The notes under the pieces: generated by a model
Told to the model about the DNA's origin: nothing
Seen by the model: the letters and a program-made list of their open reading frames with translations, nothing else
Databases searched by the model: none
Program-made: the position numbers and the translations under genes
Shown: positions 1 through 8,014 of the stretch, piece by piece
How the letters are laid out: each line of letters starts with the position of its first letter
Position numbering within the stretch: position 1 is the first letter of the stretch
Assembly (NCBI RefSeq): GCF_900169265.1
Contig: NZ_FXYX01000014.1
Location: forward strand, 29,712-93,711
DNA: 64,000 nucleotides
Direction of reading: 5' to 3'
Origin: Brevibacterium iodinum ATCC 49514
GTDB lineage: Bacteria; Actinomycetota; Actinomycetes; Actinomycetales; Brevibacteriaceae

Positions 1-3000
1 CTGGTTGCCGGATTCGGGGCTGAGTCCCGCCTCGCGTTGGTACTTCTCGACGAAGTCGACGAGTTCGGGTCCGCGGGGACGGCGGCCGGGGATGATCGTT
101 CCGGCCACGTACTTGCTGTTCTGGATGTAGACGTTGGGGTCCATCGTCACACCCAGCAGGTCGTTGGCGGAATCGCCTTCGACGACGGCACCCTGACCGC
201 CCACGCCCCAGTGGTAGGGCAGGCCGATCTGGTGGACGGTCTTCCCGCCGATCGTCAGCGGGGTCATCCGCTTCGTCACGAGGACGCGGGCCTCGATCGC
301 CGCCCGCGGGGAGACCAGGGTGGCCCAACCGTAGGGTTCGAGCCCAACCTCGGCGGCGAGTTCAGGTGAGATCTCGCAGAACATCTCCGGCTGCAGCTCC
401 GACAGGTACGGCAGCCACCGGGACATGCCTCCGGCGGTGTGGTGCTCGGTGAGTCGGTAGGTCGTGAACACATAGGGGAAGACCTCGGATCCGGGCACCC
501 CGGCACCGGGGGCGGACAGGTTGTCCTCACGGCGCATAACCATCCGGGTCGGACTGTTCTGCTGTGAGTACAGCGGGTTCGTGACCGTCGATTCCTGCGG
601 TTCGTAGTGGGTGGGAATCGGTCCGTCGATCATTCCGCTCGGTGCGAACAGCCACCCCTTTCCATCGGCCTGCATGATGAATGGATCGTCGCCGTCAAGG
701 TTCGCGGGACCGCCGTAGGCGATATCCGATCGGGCGGCGGGTGCACGGTCGATCGGGAAGTCGGGCACGTCCTTGCCCGTCCACTTCCCGGTTTCCTCGT
801 CCCACCACACGAACTTCTTCCGCTCCGACCAGGGAGTTCCGTCGGGTGCGGCCGAGGCACGGTTGTACAGGATCCGACGGTTCGCCGGCCAGGCCCACGC
901 CCATTCGGCGGCGGTTTCGTCCTGCTCATCCCGCGGTTTGCGGCGGGCGGCCATGTTCTGGCCTCCCGCGTAGACGCCTGTGTAGATCCAGCAGCCGCCG
1001 GCGGTGGTCCCGTCGTCGGTCATCTGGTTGAAGTTGTCCAGGGGCTCGCCGTCGCGGTCGCCGCCGACGAAGTAGCCGTTGATCTCCTTGACGACCGCCT
1101 CGGCGTCGACTTCGCCCTCGTCGTCGACCGGGTAGTCCCAGGTCATGTCGAGCAGCGGCCGATCGCGGGGGTCGTCGGAGTCCCGCAGCTTCTCGCGCAC
1201 GGCTTGGCCGAGTTCGTAGAAGAAGTCGAGTTCGCTCTGTGCGTCCCCGGGCGGGTTGACGGCCTTGTGGCGCCACTGCACGAGACGCTGGGTCTGCGTG
1301 AACGTGCCGGCCTTCTCCGTGTGGTTGGCTGCGGGGAGGAAGAACATCTCGGTGTCGATGTCCTCGGTCTTCAGCTCCCCGGTCTCGATCTCGGGGCCGT
1401 CCTTCCACCAGGTGGCGGATTCGATGAGGCTGAAGTCGCGGACGACCATCCACTTCAGGTGGCTCATGGCCATGCGCTGCATGCGCCCGTTGGCCGAGCC
1501 CACGGCCGGGTTCTGCCCAAGCAGGAAGTATCCGTCGACTCCGTCGTTGAGCATGCGCACCGCGGTCTGGTAGGTGCCGTGGGCGCCGTTGATGCGCGGC
1601 AGATAGTCGAAGGCGAAGTCATTGTCTGCCGTCGCCGCATCGCCCCACCAGGCCTTGAGCAGGCTGGTGGCGTAGGCACGGCCGTTGGCCCAGTAGCCCT
1701 TATGGGTCTCCGGGGTGCCCACGGCTGCGACGTAATCGTCGAAGGCGTCGTGGACCCCGGCGCTGGGCATCGGCAGGTAGCCGGGCAGCAGATTGAACAG
1801 GGTCGGAATGTCCGTCGAGCCCTGGATCGTCGCGTGCCCGCGCAGCGCCATGATTCCGCCGCCCGGTCGGCCCATGTTGCCCAGCAGGAGCTGGAGGATC
1901 GAGGCGGTGCGGATGAATTGCGAGCCGAGGCTGTGCTGGGTCCAGCCGACCGCGTAGGCGAAGCACGTGGTCCGTTCCCGGCCCGAGTTCTCGGTCACCG
2001 ATTCGTAGAGGTAGTCGAAGTCGGCGGGTTTGATTCCGCAGTTCTCCTCGACCATCTCAGGCGTGTAGCGCGAGTAGTGGTGCCGTAAGATCTGGAAGAC
2101 CGACTTCGGGTTCTCCAGGCTGGGGTCCTTGAGCGGAGCACCCTGCTCATCCGTCTGGTACGACCACGTCGAGTTCTCGTACGAGTTCGTGTCCGGGTCG
2201 AAACCGGAGAACAGTCCGTCGAGATCCTCAGTGTCGACATAGTCGTCGCTGATGAGGTTCGCGGCGTTGGTGTAGGCGCGCACGTACTCGTCGAAGTAGC
2301 GGCCCTCGCTCAGCACACGGTTGATGAGCGCACCGAGCAGCACGATGTCGGAGCCTGCCCGGATGGGCACGTGCCTATCGGCGATCGCGGTGGTGCGCGT
2401 GAAACGAGGATCGACGTGGATGATGCGGGCACCACGGGCCTTGGCCTCGGTCACCCATTGGAAGCCCACGGGGTGGCACTCGGCCATATTGGAACCCTGG
2501 ATGATGATGCAGTCCGCATTCGCCATATCCTGGACGGGTTGGGTGGCGCCGCCGCGCCCGAACGAGGTTCCCAAACTGGGAACGGTGGCGGAGTGTCAAA
2601 TACGCGCCTGGTTCTCGATCTGTATCGCCCCGGCCGCGGTGTAGAGCTTCTTGGCGAGGTAGTTCTCCTCGTTGTCGATGGTCGCCCCGCCGAGGCTGGC
2701 GATGCCCATCGTCCGCCGCAGCGGGTGGCCTTTGTCGTCGAAGTCCTCCCAGTGGATGCGGCGGGCTTCGATGAATCGGTCGGCAATCATGTCGATCGCG
2801 GTCGACAGGTCGATCTTCGTCCAGTCCTTGGCCTTCGGGGCCCGGTAGAGGGCGTCGGTGACACGGCCGGGAGCGTTGACGAGCTGTTCGCTGGCTGCGC
2901 CCTTCGGGCACAGGCGGCCGCGTGAGATCGGTGAGTCCGGGTCGCCTTCGATCTGCACGACCTTGTCGTCCTTGACGAAGATCTTCTGTCCGCAGCCGAC

Positions 3001-3162
3001 GGCGCAGTAGGGGCACACGGATTGGACGACCTTGTCGGCCGTGACCGTGCGTGGGGTGGTGTCCCGAGTCTGCTGGGACACGACGGATTCGCCGCGTCCC
3101 GTCTTATCCGACGTGCGCAGCTGCCGGAGTACCGGCCACTCGAGGAAGCTGAACCGAGCCAT
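1..3162 (-). CDS. fdnG: Formate dehydrogenase alpha subunit, selenocysteine-containing (3' end beyond the window)
   Basis: Molybdopterin (bis-MGD) enzyme oxidising formate to CO2. The minus-strand frame is open from ATG 3162 to base 1 (about 1,054 codons) apart from one TGA at 2598-2596 (codon 189). That TGA sits in the context NQARI-U-HSATV, matching the NQARV-U-HGPTV selenocysteine site of E. coli FdnG, so I read it as Sec. An N-terminal 4Fe-4S motif (CPYCAVGC, later RGRLCPKG) and the conserved stretches GWTQH, LLLGNMG, GWAWAWP and TYRLTEHH agree with the family. No twin-arginine signal is visible (starts MARFSFLEWP), unlike FdnG, so the enzyme is probably cytoplasmic or on the inner membrane face. 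The visible end already aligns with the FdnG C-terminus, so little is missing. Iron-sulfur and membrane subunits would lie left of the window; selA, selB, selC and selD must be elsewhere. Confidence 0.95.
2567..2598 (-). promoter_or_regulatory. Bacterial SECIS-like hairpin with Sec UGA codon
   Basis: On the minus strand the TGA at 2598-2596 is followed by 12 nt and then GTTCCC-AGTTT-GGGAAC (2583-2567), a 6 bp perfect stem with a 5 nt loop. The E. coli fdhF minimal SECIS is also a 17 nt hairpin, 11 nt after the UGA, with a GU-containing apical loop that SelB contacts. Position and size agree; the exact loop bases differ from E. coli, as they often do between phyla. Confidence 0.75.
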
Positions 3163-3253
3163 GGCACTACCTTAGCCCCTCACGGGGTGGAAATGCACCA
3201 GGTGAGACCGGGTTTTCGACCCCATCTCAGGGGGCTGGGAATCGCCCGGTTCG

Positions 3254-3297
3254 CCGAGGCGGCTGCGCGGTCATGATCGACCGCGCAGCCGCCTCGG
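3254..3297 (-). terminator. Strong hairpin terminator after the methyltransferase gene
   Basis: A perfect 19 bp inverted repeat (3254-3272 and 3279-3297) with a 6 nt loop. It lies 39 bp past the stop of the minus-strand methyltransferase gene and about 90 bp upstream of the fdnG start, so it would separate the two transcripts. There is no clear T-tract, which is common in high-GC actinobacteria. Confidence 0.75.
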
Positions 3298-3335
3298 TGC
3301 TGGGTTCCGGGTCCGGGTCTCTGCGTTGGCTGAGT

Positions 3336-4058
3336 TCAGATCCGGCGGGCCAGGAGGATCGCGTCCTCGAGTTCGGCGGGTTCGCCCGACGGGGAGGTCA
3401 CCTCTCGGGAGCGGGTGTCGGCGAGTTCGATCTCCCACCGGTGCGGGCTGGCGCCGATGAGGAGGGCGAAGTCTCCGTTCGGGCTGACCAGTTCATGGTG
3501 GTGGTCCATGCCGTGTTCGAACTTCTCGCTGTGTTCGGCGGCCCACGGCGGCATCGTCGCATGGGAGACGAGCAGGAGGGCGCCGCCCGGTGCCACGTGT
3601 GCGGCGACGCGAGTGAGCAGCTCTTCCCGGGTATCGGGCAACCGGGTGTGGAGGAAGGATCCGGTGACGAGGTCGAAGCCGCCTCGGCGGTCGGGGTCTT
3701 CCGGTTCCCAGGTGGAGACGTCGGCGACGGCGAATTCGGCGGAGATTCCGCGGGATTCGGCAGCCCGGAGGGCACGGTCGATGGCCGTGGTCGACAGGTC
3801 GATACCGGTGGCGTCCCAGCCGTTCTCGGCCATCCAGACGACGTCCGCGCCTTCTCCGCAGCCGACGTCGAGGACGCGGCCGGGGGTCATTTCGGAGACG
3901 ACGGCGACGAGGGATCCGTTCGGGTTTCCGGACCAGATGGCGTCGTCGGCCTCGGCGTAGCGCTCTTCCCAGGCGGCCACGGAATCGGGCACGCCGGCGC
4001 CGTCTGCGGCGGTGCTGTCTGCGTGGGTGTGGTCGTTGTGGCTGCTGGTCGTGGTCAC
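3336..4058 (-). CDS. Class I SAM-dependent methyltransferase
   Basis: 240 aa. The SAM-binding glycine motif is VLDVGCGEG at residues 62-70, followed by GIDLS and by an acidic ADVSTWEP segment, so the fold is a seven-strand Rossmann methyltransferase. The N-terminal WEERYAEADDAIWSGNPN resembles the small-molecule methyltransferases grouped with TehB and UbiE-like proteins; the substrate cannot be told. The first 22 residues are His/Thr/Ser-rich and probably disordered. Its GTG start (4058-4056) overlaps the stop of the upstream thioredoxin-like gene (GTGA), so the two are translationally coupled and may serve one thiol or detoxification function. Alternatives are tellurite or thiopurine-type methyltransferases. 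Confidence 0.85.
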   Translation of the reverse strand: MTTTSSHNDHTHADSTAADGAGVPDSVAAWEERYAEADDAIWSGNPNGSLVAVVSEMTPGRVLDVGCGEGADVVWMAENGWDATGIDLSTTAIDRALRAAESRGISAEFAVADVSTWEPEDPDRRGGFDLVTGSFLHTRLPDTREELLTRVAAHVAPGGALLLVSHATMPPWAAEHSEKFEHGMDHHHELVSPNGDFALLIGASPHRWEIELADTRSREVTSPSGEPAELEDAILLARRI

Positions 4059-4492
4059 TTGTCGACGCCCGGATCAGCGGGGATCGAATCGGGTGCGGCA
4101 CCGTCCGCGCCGTCGGTCTCTGCGGAAGCGGCGGCTTCCTGCTTGGCCAGTTCAGCACGGACTTCGTCCATGTCGAGGCCCTTGACGGCGGTGATGACCT
4201 GTTCGAGCTGCGGGGCGGCGAGCGCGCCGGGCTGGGCGAAGACGACGATGCCCTGGCGGAAGGCGACGAGGGTCGGGATCGAGGAGATCGCGAAGAGTCC
4301 GGCCAGCTGCTGCTGGGCTTCGGTGTCGATCTTGCCGAAGACGATGTCGGGGTTGGCCTCGGCGGCCTGTTCGAAGACCGGGGCGAACTGCTTGCAGGGG
4401 CCGCACCAATCGGCCCAGAAGTCGAGGAGGATGATCTCGTTGTCGTTGATGGTCGACTCGAAGTTGTCTTGCGTGATTTCGATCGTAGACAT
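4055..4492 (-). CDS. Thioredoxin-family protein
   Basis: 145 aa. A full thioredoxin fold with the redox motif WCGPC at residues 29-33 and the cis-proline in SIPTLV (Pro73). It has no signal peptide, so a cytoplasmic disulfide reductase or chaperone-like thioredoxin is expected. The C-terminus carries an extra ~30 residues rich in Ala, Glu and Asp (EAAASAETDGADGAA), which classical TrxA lacks. It is a second thioredoxin beside the trxB-linked one at 42007, which probably does the bulk reductase work. It is translationally coupled to the methyltransferase gene downstream. Confidence 0.9.
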   Translation of the reverse strand: MSTIEITQDNFESTINDNEIILLDFWADWCGPCKQFAPVFEQAAEANPDIVFGKIDTEAQQQLAGLFAISSIPTLVAFRQGIVVFAQPGALAAPQLEQVITAVKGLDMDEVRAELAKQEAAASAETDGADGAAPDSIPADPGVDK

Positions 4493-4550
4493 GCGGCCCA
4501 GTCTAGGAGTCGAGGATGAATATCGCCTGGACGGGGTGGGGCAGACGGCT

Positions 4551-4583
4551 GCCTGCCGACTTCAGTCGGGGGCCCGGGCAGGC
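4551..4583 (-). terminator. Hairpin between the LCP gene and the thioredoxin-like gene
   Basis: Nested inverted repeat: CCGAC-TTCA-GTCGG (4556-4569) inside an outer GCCTGCC/GGCAGGC pair (4551-4557 with 4577-4583). It starts right at the LCP gene's stop, before the thioredoxin-like start at 4492, so it may end or attenuate the LCP transcript. There is no T-tract. Confidence 0.45.
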
Positions 4584-5675
4584 TCAGCCGACGAGGTCCG
4601 TGATCGGTTCGTCGTCGATGATGGCGGAGAACACGGCGTCGGCGTCGGCGGACTTGACCACTCGGTTGGGGTTCTCCGGTGCCGGTGCCCACGGCATGAT
4701 CTCGAACGTAATATTGTCTTTGTCCACGGAAGCCACCGTCGTCGCCATGGAGGCGAGCGCTTTCACCGAGTTGAGCTCGTCGTCGACTCCGAGGGTGGAC
4801 GTCACCGCGTCGAGGAATCCGTAGAGCCGATCGGGTCGGGTGAGGACCTGACCGCTCTTGGCCCGGTCGATGATGGCCTCCATGACCATCTGCTGATTGC
4901 CCATGCGCGAAATGTCGCTGCCGTCGCCGACAGCGTGTCGGGTCCGGGCGAGGGCGAGGGCGTCGTCTCCGCCGATCGTCTGCTCGCCGGCGGGAAGGTC
5001 GAGGTTCGCCTTCGGGTCCTTGAGCGGTTCATCGAGGTCGACGGTGATTCCGTCCATGGCGTCGACGATCGCTGCGAACCCGTCGAAATCGACGTTGATG
5101 AAGTGATCGACGCGGACCCCTGTGAGCACCTCTGCGGCAGAGACCGAACAGGCGGGTCCTGCGTTGAGGGCGGAATTGATCATGCCGTGCACGGCCGGCG
5201 ATGCGCCGCTCCCGGTGTCGTCGCAGGCCGGGATGTCCATGATCGTGTCGCGTGGAATCTGCACGGCGTCGATGCGGTCGGCATCGGCTGAGACGTGGGC
5301 GAGGATCATTGCATCGCTGCGGGCGCCCTCGGCGGTGCCGAATCCCTGCCACGAGGCGGCCCCGGAGTTCCCGTCAGCGTTCGGATCGGAAGCCGCGGAG
5401 TCATCCTTCGTCGAGTCGAGGTCTCGGGTGTCGGATCCGAGGATGAGGATGTTCGTTTCGTCGGTGAGCTTCTCGGGAACGGCGCCGTCGTGGGCACGCA
5501 GCGGAGACGACGAGAGGTTCGCGCCGAGGTTGTGCACCGCCACCGCGATCGTCACCGGGGCCGCGATGATGAGGACCGCGGCCACTGCGACGAAGGTGCG
5601 TCGGCGACGGTATTTCGCGGCGAGGCGACGCCGTCTGCGGAGGCCTGGCGGCATTGGTGTCTCTCGGTTTTCCAA
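4584..5675 (-). CDS. LytR-CpsA-Psr (LCP) family protein
   Basis: 363 aa, single-pass membrane protein. A very basic N-terminus (RRRRRLAAKYRRRR) precedes one membrane segment at about 27-47, so the bulk is extracellular. The LCP domain starts near residue 74 (TNILILGSDTRD) and keeps the residues that bind the polyprenyl pyrophosphate: SDTR (81-84), RSD (119-121) and QIPRD (139-143), then HGMINSA and LALARTRH. LCP enzymes transfer undecaprenyl-linked glycopolymers (teichoic acid, arabinogalactan or capsule) to peptidoglycan. The ATG at 5675 is used; an ATG 7 codons later is a plausible alternative. A striking operator-like sequence lies 31 bp upstream. Confidence 0.9.
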   Translation of the reverse strand: MENRETPMPPGLRRRRRLAAKYRRRRTFVAVAAVLIIAAPVTIAVAVHNLGANLSSSPLRAHDGAVPEKLTDETNILILGSDTRDLDSTKDDSAASDPNADGNSGAASWQGFGTAEGARSDAMILAHVSADADRIDAVQIPRDTIMDIPACDDTGSGASPAVHGMINSALNAGPACSVSAAEVLTGVRVDHFINVDFDGFAAIVDAMDGITVDLDEPLKDPKANLDLPAGEQTIGGDDALALARTRHAVGDGSDISRMGNQQMVMEAIIDRAKSGQVLTRPDRLYGFLDAVTSTLGVDDELNSVKALASMATTVASVDKDNITFEIMPWAPAPENPNRVVKSADADAVFSAIIDDEPITDLVG

Positions 5676-5705
5676 GGCTCGGTGCTCCTGCGTCCGGGGT
5701 CACGG

Positions 5706-5737
5706 CGGATTGCATACAAAACGTTTTGCATACAATC
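5706..5737. promoter_or_regulatory. Operator-like double site upstream of the LCP gene
   Basis: Two direct copies of TTGCATACAA (5710-5719 and 5726-5735) flank a shared perfect palindrome CAAAACGTTTTG, and the whole 32 bp is near-palindromic with mismatches at two symmetric base pairs only. The half-sites resemble GntR/FadR-type operators (TTGTATACAA-like). It sits just upstream of the LCP start codon on the minus strand. No GntR-family gene is in the window. Confidence 0.55.
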
Positions 5738-6300
5738 CTAAACACCAGGATCGGCGAGTGCACATCACTGTGCGGCATCTCTCGGTTTGCGGTCTCGCGC
5801 GGCCCGCTCCGGCGTGCAGCCTGCCCGTCGAGTTGGTATCGAACCTGCTCAGGGCGCCTGATTTCGGTGCTGATCTCGATCGATGTCGCCACTGGGACGA
5901 TCTCTCTGCTAAGCTTGAACTGTTCTCGCACAGAAATGTGCGGAGCAGATGGTGTCTTAAGTGTAGGTAGATTCGTTCGACACCATGTGTTTGCCCGTCG
6001 GCGCGTGTCTGCCTTCCGCGCCCCTCATGATTTTCCACGTCGTTCATCTGACGACTTCCGTCCAGCACTTTCAAGTGCACGATCGAAACCGAGACTCCCC
6101 ACGATTTCGTCTGAGACAGAGACCTCTCACCAGAGTCCTCACCCTCACCATGAATTCCGAGCTCTCGGTTCGCCCACAGTTTTTCGTTGGACCTGTGTCC
6201 AAGATTCAGTTCATCCAGCGGGAAAGCCGGATCCAGCAATGGGTTCGACCATCACGATCGCAGCAGCGGTCATCAGTTAAAAAATAAGGATACAAAGATT
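5738..6300. other. Gene-free stretch: leader and promoter region of the cold-shock gene
   Basis: No open frame here has convincing coding character. It contains a small perfect hairpin CGCACA-GAAA-TGTGCG (5927-5942). Just before the csp start is an A-rich patch ending GTTAAAAAATAAGGATACAAAGATT, quoted in part as AAAAAATAAGGATAC, which supplies the ribosome site. Long 5' leaders are typical of cold-shock mRNAs, where they act as temperature-dependent translation switches; that role is inference here. Confidence 0.45.
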
Positions 6301-6504
6301 ATGGCAACAGGTACCGTGAAATGGTTCAACGCGGAAAAGGGTTTCGGATTCATCCAGCCTGACGACGGTTCGGCTGACGTGTTCACTCACTTCTCCGCGA
6401 TCGAAGCCTCCGGCTACCGCGAGCTCACCGAGGGTCAGAACGTCGAGTTCGACTCTGAGATGGGCTCCAAGGGCCTGCAGGCGACTCGCGTCCGCGGCCT
6501 CTGA
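6301..6504 (+). CDS. cspA: Cold-shock protein (CspA family)
   Basis: 67 aa, the usual length. It consists of one OB-fold cold-shock domain with the RNA-binding motifs KGFGFI (residues 13-18) and VFTHF (27-31), preceded by TVKWFN. It binds single-stranded RNA and DNA and acts as an RNA chaperone that melts secondary structure at low temperature or in stationary phase. It is monocistronic: a long A-rich leader upstream and a strong terminator 42 bp downstream. Actinobacteria carry several paralogs, so the cspA symbol denotes the family rather than a specific ortholog. Confidence 0.95.
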   Translation: MATGTVKWFNAEKGFGFIQPDDGSADVFTHFSAIEASGYRELTEGQNVEFDSEMGSKGLQATRVRGL

Positions 6505-6545
6505 GACTCTTTGAGAGTCTCACCTAGAGACTTCTGAGATTCACC

Positions 6546-6588
6546 AGCGACCCTGCGCTCACCCACTTGGCGTGAACGCAGGGTCGCT
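6546..6588 (+). terminator. Terminator of the cold-shock gene
   Basis: Long inverted repeat AGCGACCCTGCG...CGCAGGGTCGCT (6546-6557 and 6577-6588), extended inward by CTCAC/GTGAA pairing. It is followed by GTCGTCTCCTCC rather than a pure T-run. Confidence 0.8.
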
Positions 6589-6601
6589 GTCGTCTCCTCC
6601 C

Positions 6602-6660
6602 CAATTGCTACCTGACGGGGGCATAGATACCTGGCGCCAGGTTGCTGGGCCGCCGTCACC
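6602..6660. repeat. Dispersed palindromic repeat, copy A
   Basis: Begins AATTGCTACCTGACGGGG and ends in GCTGGGCCGCCGTCA, with an inner palindrome around ACCTGGCGCCAGGT. It shares the left arm exactly with copies B (7210) and C (63760); its right arm stops after CCGTCA and lacks the terminal GGTAGCAATT seen in B. The transcript would fold into one long hairpin. Confidence 0.75.
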
Positions 6661-6707
6661 GGCGTTGACAGGCACCTTTGCTCTACTTAGGGTCAGTGGC
6701 AACGGCC

Positions 6708-6920
6708 ATGGACCCTGACGTTGGAGGAGCGTTGAAGCACTCGGTACTCACCCGTTGGATCGTCGCATTCATCCTGCTCGCCGCCGCCTGCATAATGAGT
6801 TCCCAGGCGGCACCGTTCCATGACTTTGCCGCGTTTCTGTGGTTCTTGGCCCTCGTACTCATGATCACCGCCACGACACTCGCGGTCATTCGTGACCGCC
6901 GGCGACGCCCATCTGGCTGA
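6708..6920 (+). CDS. Small membrane protein, unknown function
   Basis: 70 aa from ATG 6708 (an in-frame TTG at 6678 would add 10 residues). Two hydrophobic helices are evident, WIVAFILLAAACIMSS and FLWFLALVLMITATTLAVI, with a basic C-terminal tail RDRRRRPSG that should lie in the cytoplasm. I do not recognise a family. It stands alone between a palindromic repeat and a broken acetyltransferase gene, without an obvious strong ribosome site. The two well-formed membrane segments favour a real gene, but evidence beyond hydropathy is lacking. Confidence 0.5.
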   Translation: MDPDVGGALKHSVLTRWIVAFILLAAACIMSSQAAPFHDFAAFLWFLALVLMITATTLAVIRDRRRRPSG

Positions 6921-6969
6921 ACACTCCGGCAGCTCCACGCACATCGGCCCGCCCGGTTATCCTGAGCTC

Positions 6970-7203
6970 ATGCGTCCCTGCGACACTCCTCGTCTGCGCC
7001 TGCGGGAGATGACCGACGACGATCTCGACGATATGGCCGCCCTCCTCGGCGATCTGCAGGTGATGGAGTATTACCCTCACCCCAAAGACCGCACCGAAGC
7101 GGCTGCGGCCTGCGTCGATCACGCTCGAGAGCTCGGAATGCAGCGCAACCCGGAACTCCGACACAAGTCCCCGTCCCACGAGGTGTTCTCCCTGGACCTC
7201 TGA
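6970..7203 (+). pseudogene. GNAT acetyltransferase remnant with internal deletion
   Basis: 77 codons. The start (TPRLRLREMTDDDLDDMAALLGDLQVMEYYPHPKDR) is the N-terminal strand-helix unit of RimJ/RimL-type GNAT acetyltransferases, quoted here by its first and last residues only: TPRLRLREM and YYPHPKDR. The frame then jumps to a C-terminal-like end (ARELGMQRNPELRH, then HEVFSLDL). The central acetyl-CoA-binding part (about 80 residues with the Q/RxxGxG/A motif) is missing. A full GNAT protein has 160-180 residues, so this cannot be active. Copy B of the palindromic repeat begins 6 bp after the stop. Confidence 0.7.
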
Positions 7204-7209
7204 CCGCCC

Positions 7210-7273
7210 CAATTGCTACCTGACGGGGACCAGTCCAGAGCCAGGTAGCTGGGACGCCGTCAGGTAGCAATTA
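7210..7273. repeat. Dispersed palindromic repeat, copy B (complete)
   Basis: The most complete copy: AATTGCTACCTGACGGGG at the left end and CCGTCAGGTAGCAATT at the right are exact inverted ends. The inner arms are ACCAG...CCAGGTAGCTGGG. The TAA that ends the minus-strand acetyltransferase frame (7271-7273) overlaps the right end, the same arrangement as at copy C. Confidence 0.8.
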
Positions 7274-7917
7274 GTGGTGGGCTAGGAAAGTACAGAAGTC
7301 CTCGACTCCGGTGAGGTCGATGTCATCGCGCCGCCGGGTCTCCCACGCCTCGCGGGACAGGCGCCAGCGTAGGATGCGTCCCGGCTCGCCTCGGCGGATG
7401 CCCCAGTCGACGCCGTTGCGCTCGTACCCCAAGGCTTCAGACACCTTGTTCGATCCGATGTTGTCGACGAACGCACCGGAACCGCGGCCTCACTCGCCCT
7501 GAGCCCCGCGAACGCAAGATGGAGCAGAGCACTGCGCATCTCGGTGCCGTGGCCGCGACCGCGCACATCCGTCGACAGCCAGGAGAATGACGCGAATGTC
7601 CCGCAGGAGTCGAATTTCTCCGCAATGAGGTCCTGCATCCCCACGGCCTCACCATCGACGAGGACGGCGAAGGCCAACCGGAAGTCAGAGGGAGAGAACC
7701 GCCCGCGTCCGCGCCACACGCTCTGGAGCCACCTGCTTACCCGCACGTCCGGGTCGGATTCGTAGAACGACATCGGATCGTCGTAGGGAGCGGGTTCCGC
7801 GAAGACCTTGCCGTCCCTCACAAGTGGGGCGAGCGCCGCGAGCATCTCATCGCCGGCACCGACGAGCTCGAGTCGGGGAGTCTTCACCCGGATCTGCAGG
7901 GGCGGGTAGCCGATCAT
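7271..7917 (-). pseudogene. GNAT acetyltransferase with a frameshift
   Basis: The N-terminal part (start ATG 7917, VKTPRLELVGAGDEM, later SWLSTDVRGRGHGTEMRSA with the RGRGHG acetyl-CoA motif) is an intact GNAT domain through about residue 140. Near 7480 the frame breaks. In the next frame the expected end continues (SGAFVDNIGSNKVSEALGY, then a stop at 7273-7271), which is a normal GNAT C-terminus. One base appears to be missing in the run ...GCGGTTCCGG... . If real, the mutation makes a non-functional protein with a 70-residue nonsense tail; a sequencing error is the alternative, because both halves look well conserved. Confidence 0.75.
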
Positions 7918-8014
7918 GAAACCAACCTAGGCAGCCGGACCGAATCCACAATGGTCCGACGACTCCGGGTAGCGTGGGGTTCGACTCCAGGATGCCGATA
8001 CCAGGTGGTGGCCC

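Noticed and set aside
607..2088. Long plus-strand open frame (493 codons) opposite the formate dehydrogenase
   Set aside because: It is the shadow of the minus-strand gene: its translation is compositionally odd (Val/Gly/Arg-rich) and the opposite strand matches FdnG throughout.
2596..2598. Reading the TGA as a nonsense mutation and the formate dehydrogenase as a pseudogene
   Set aside because: It falls exactly on the Sec position of FdnG, is followed by a SECIS-like hairpin, and no other stop interrupts the frame.
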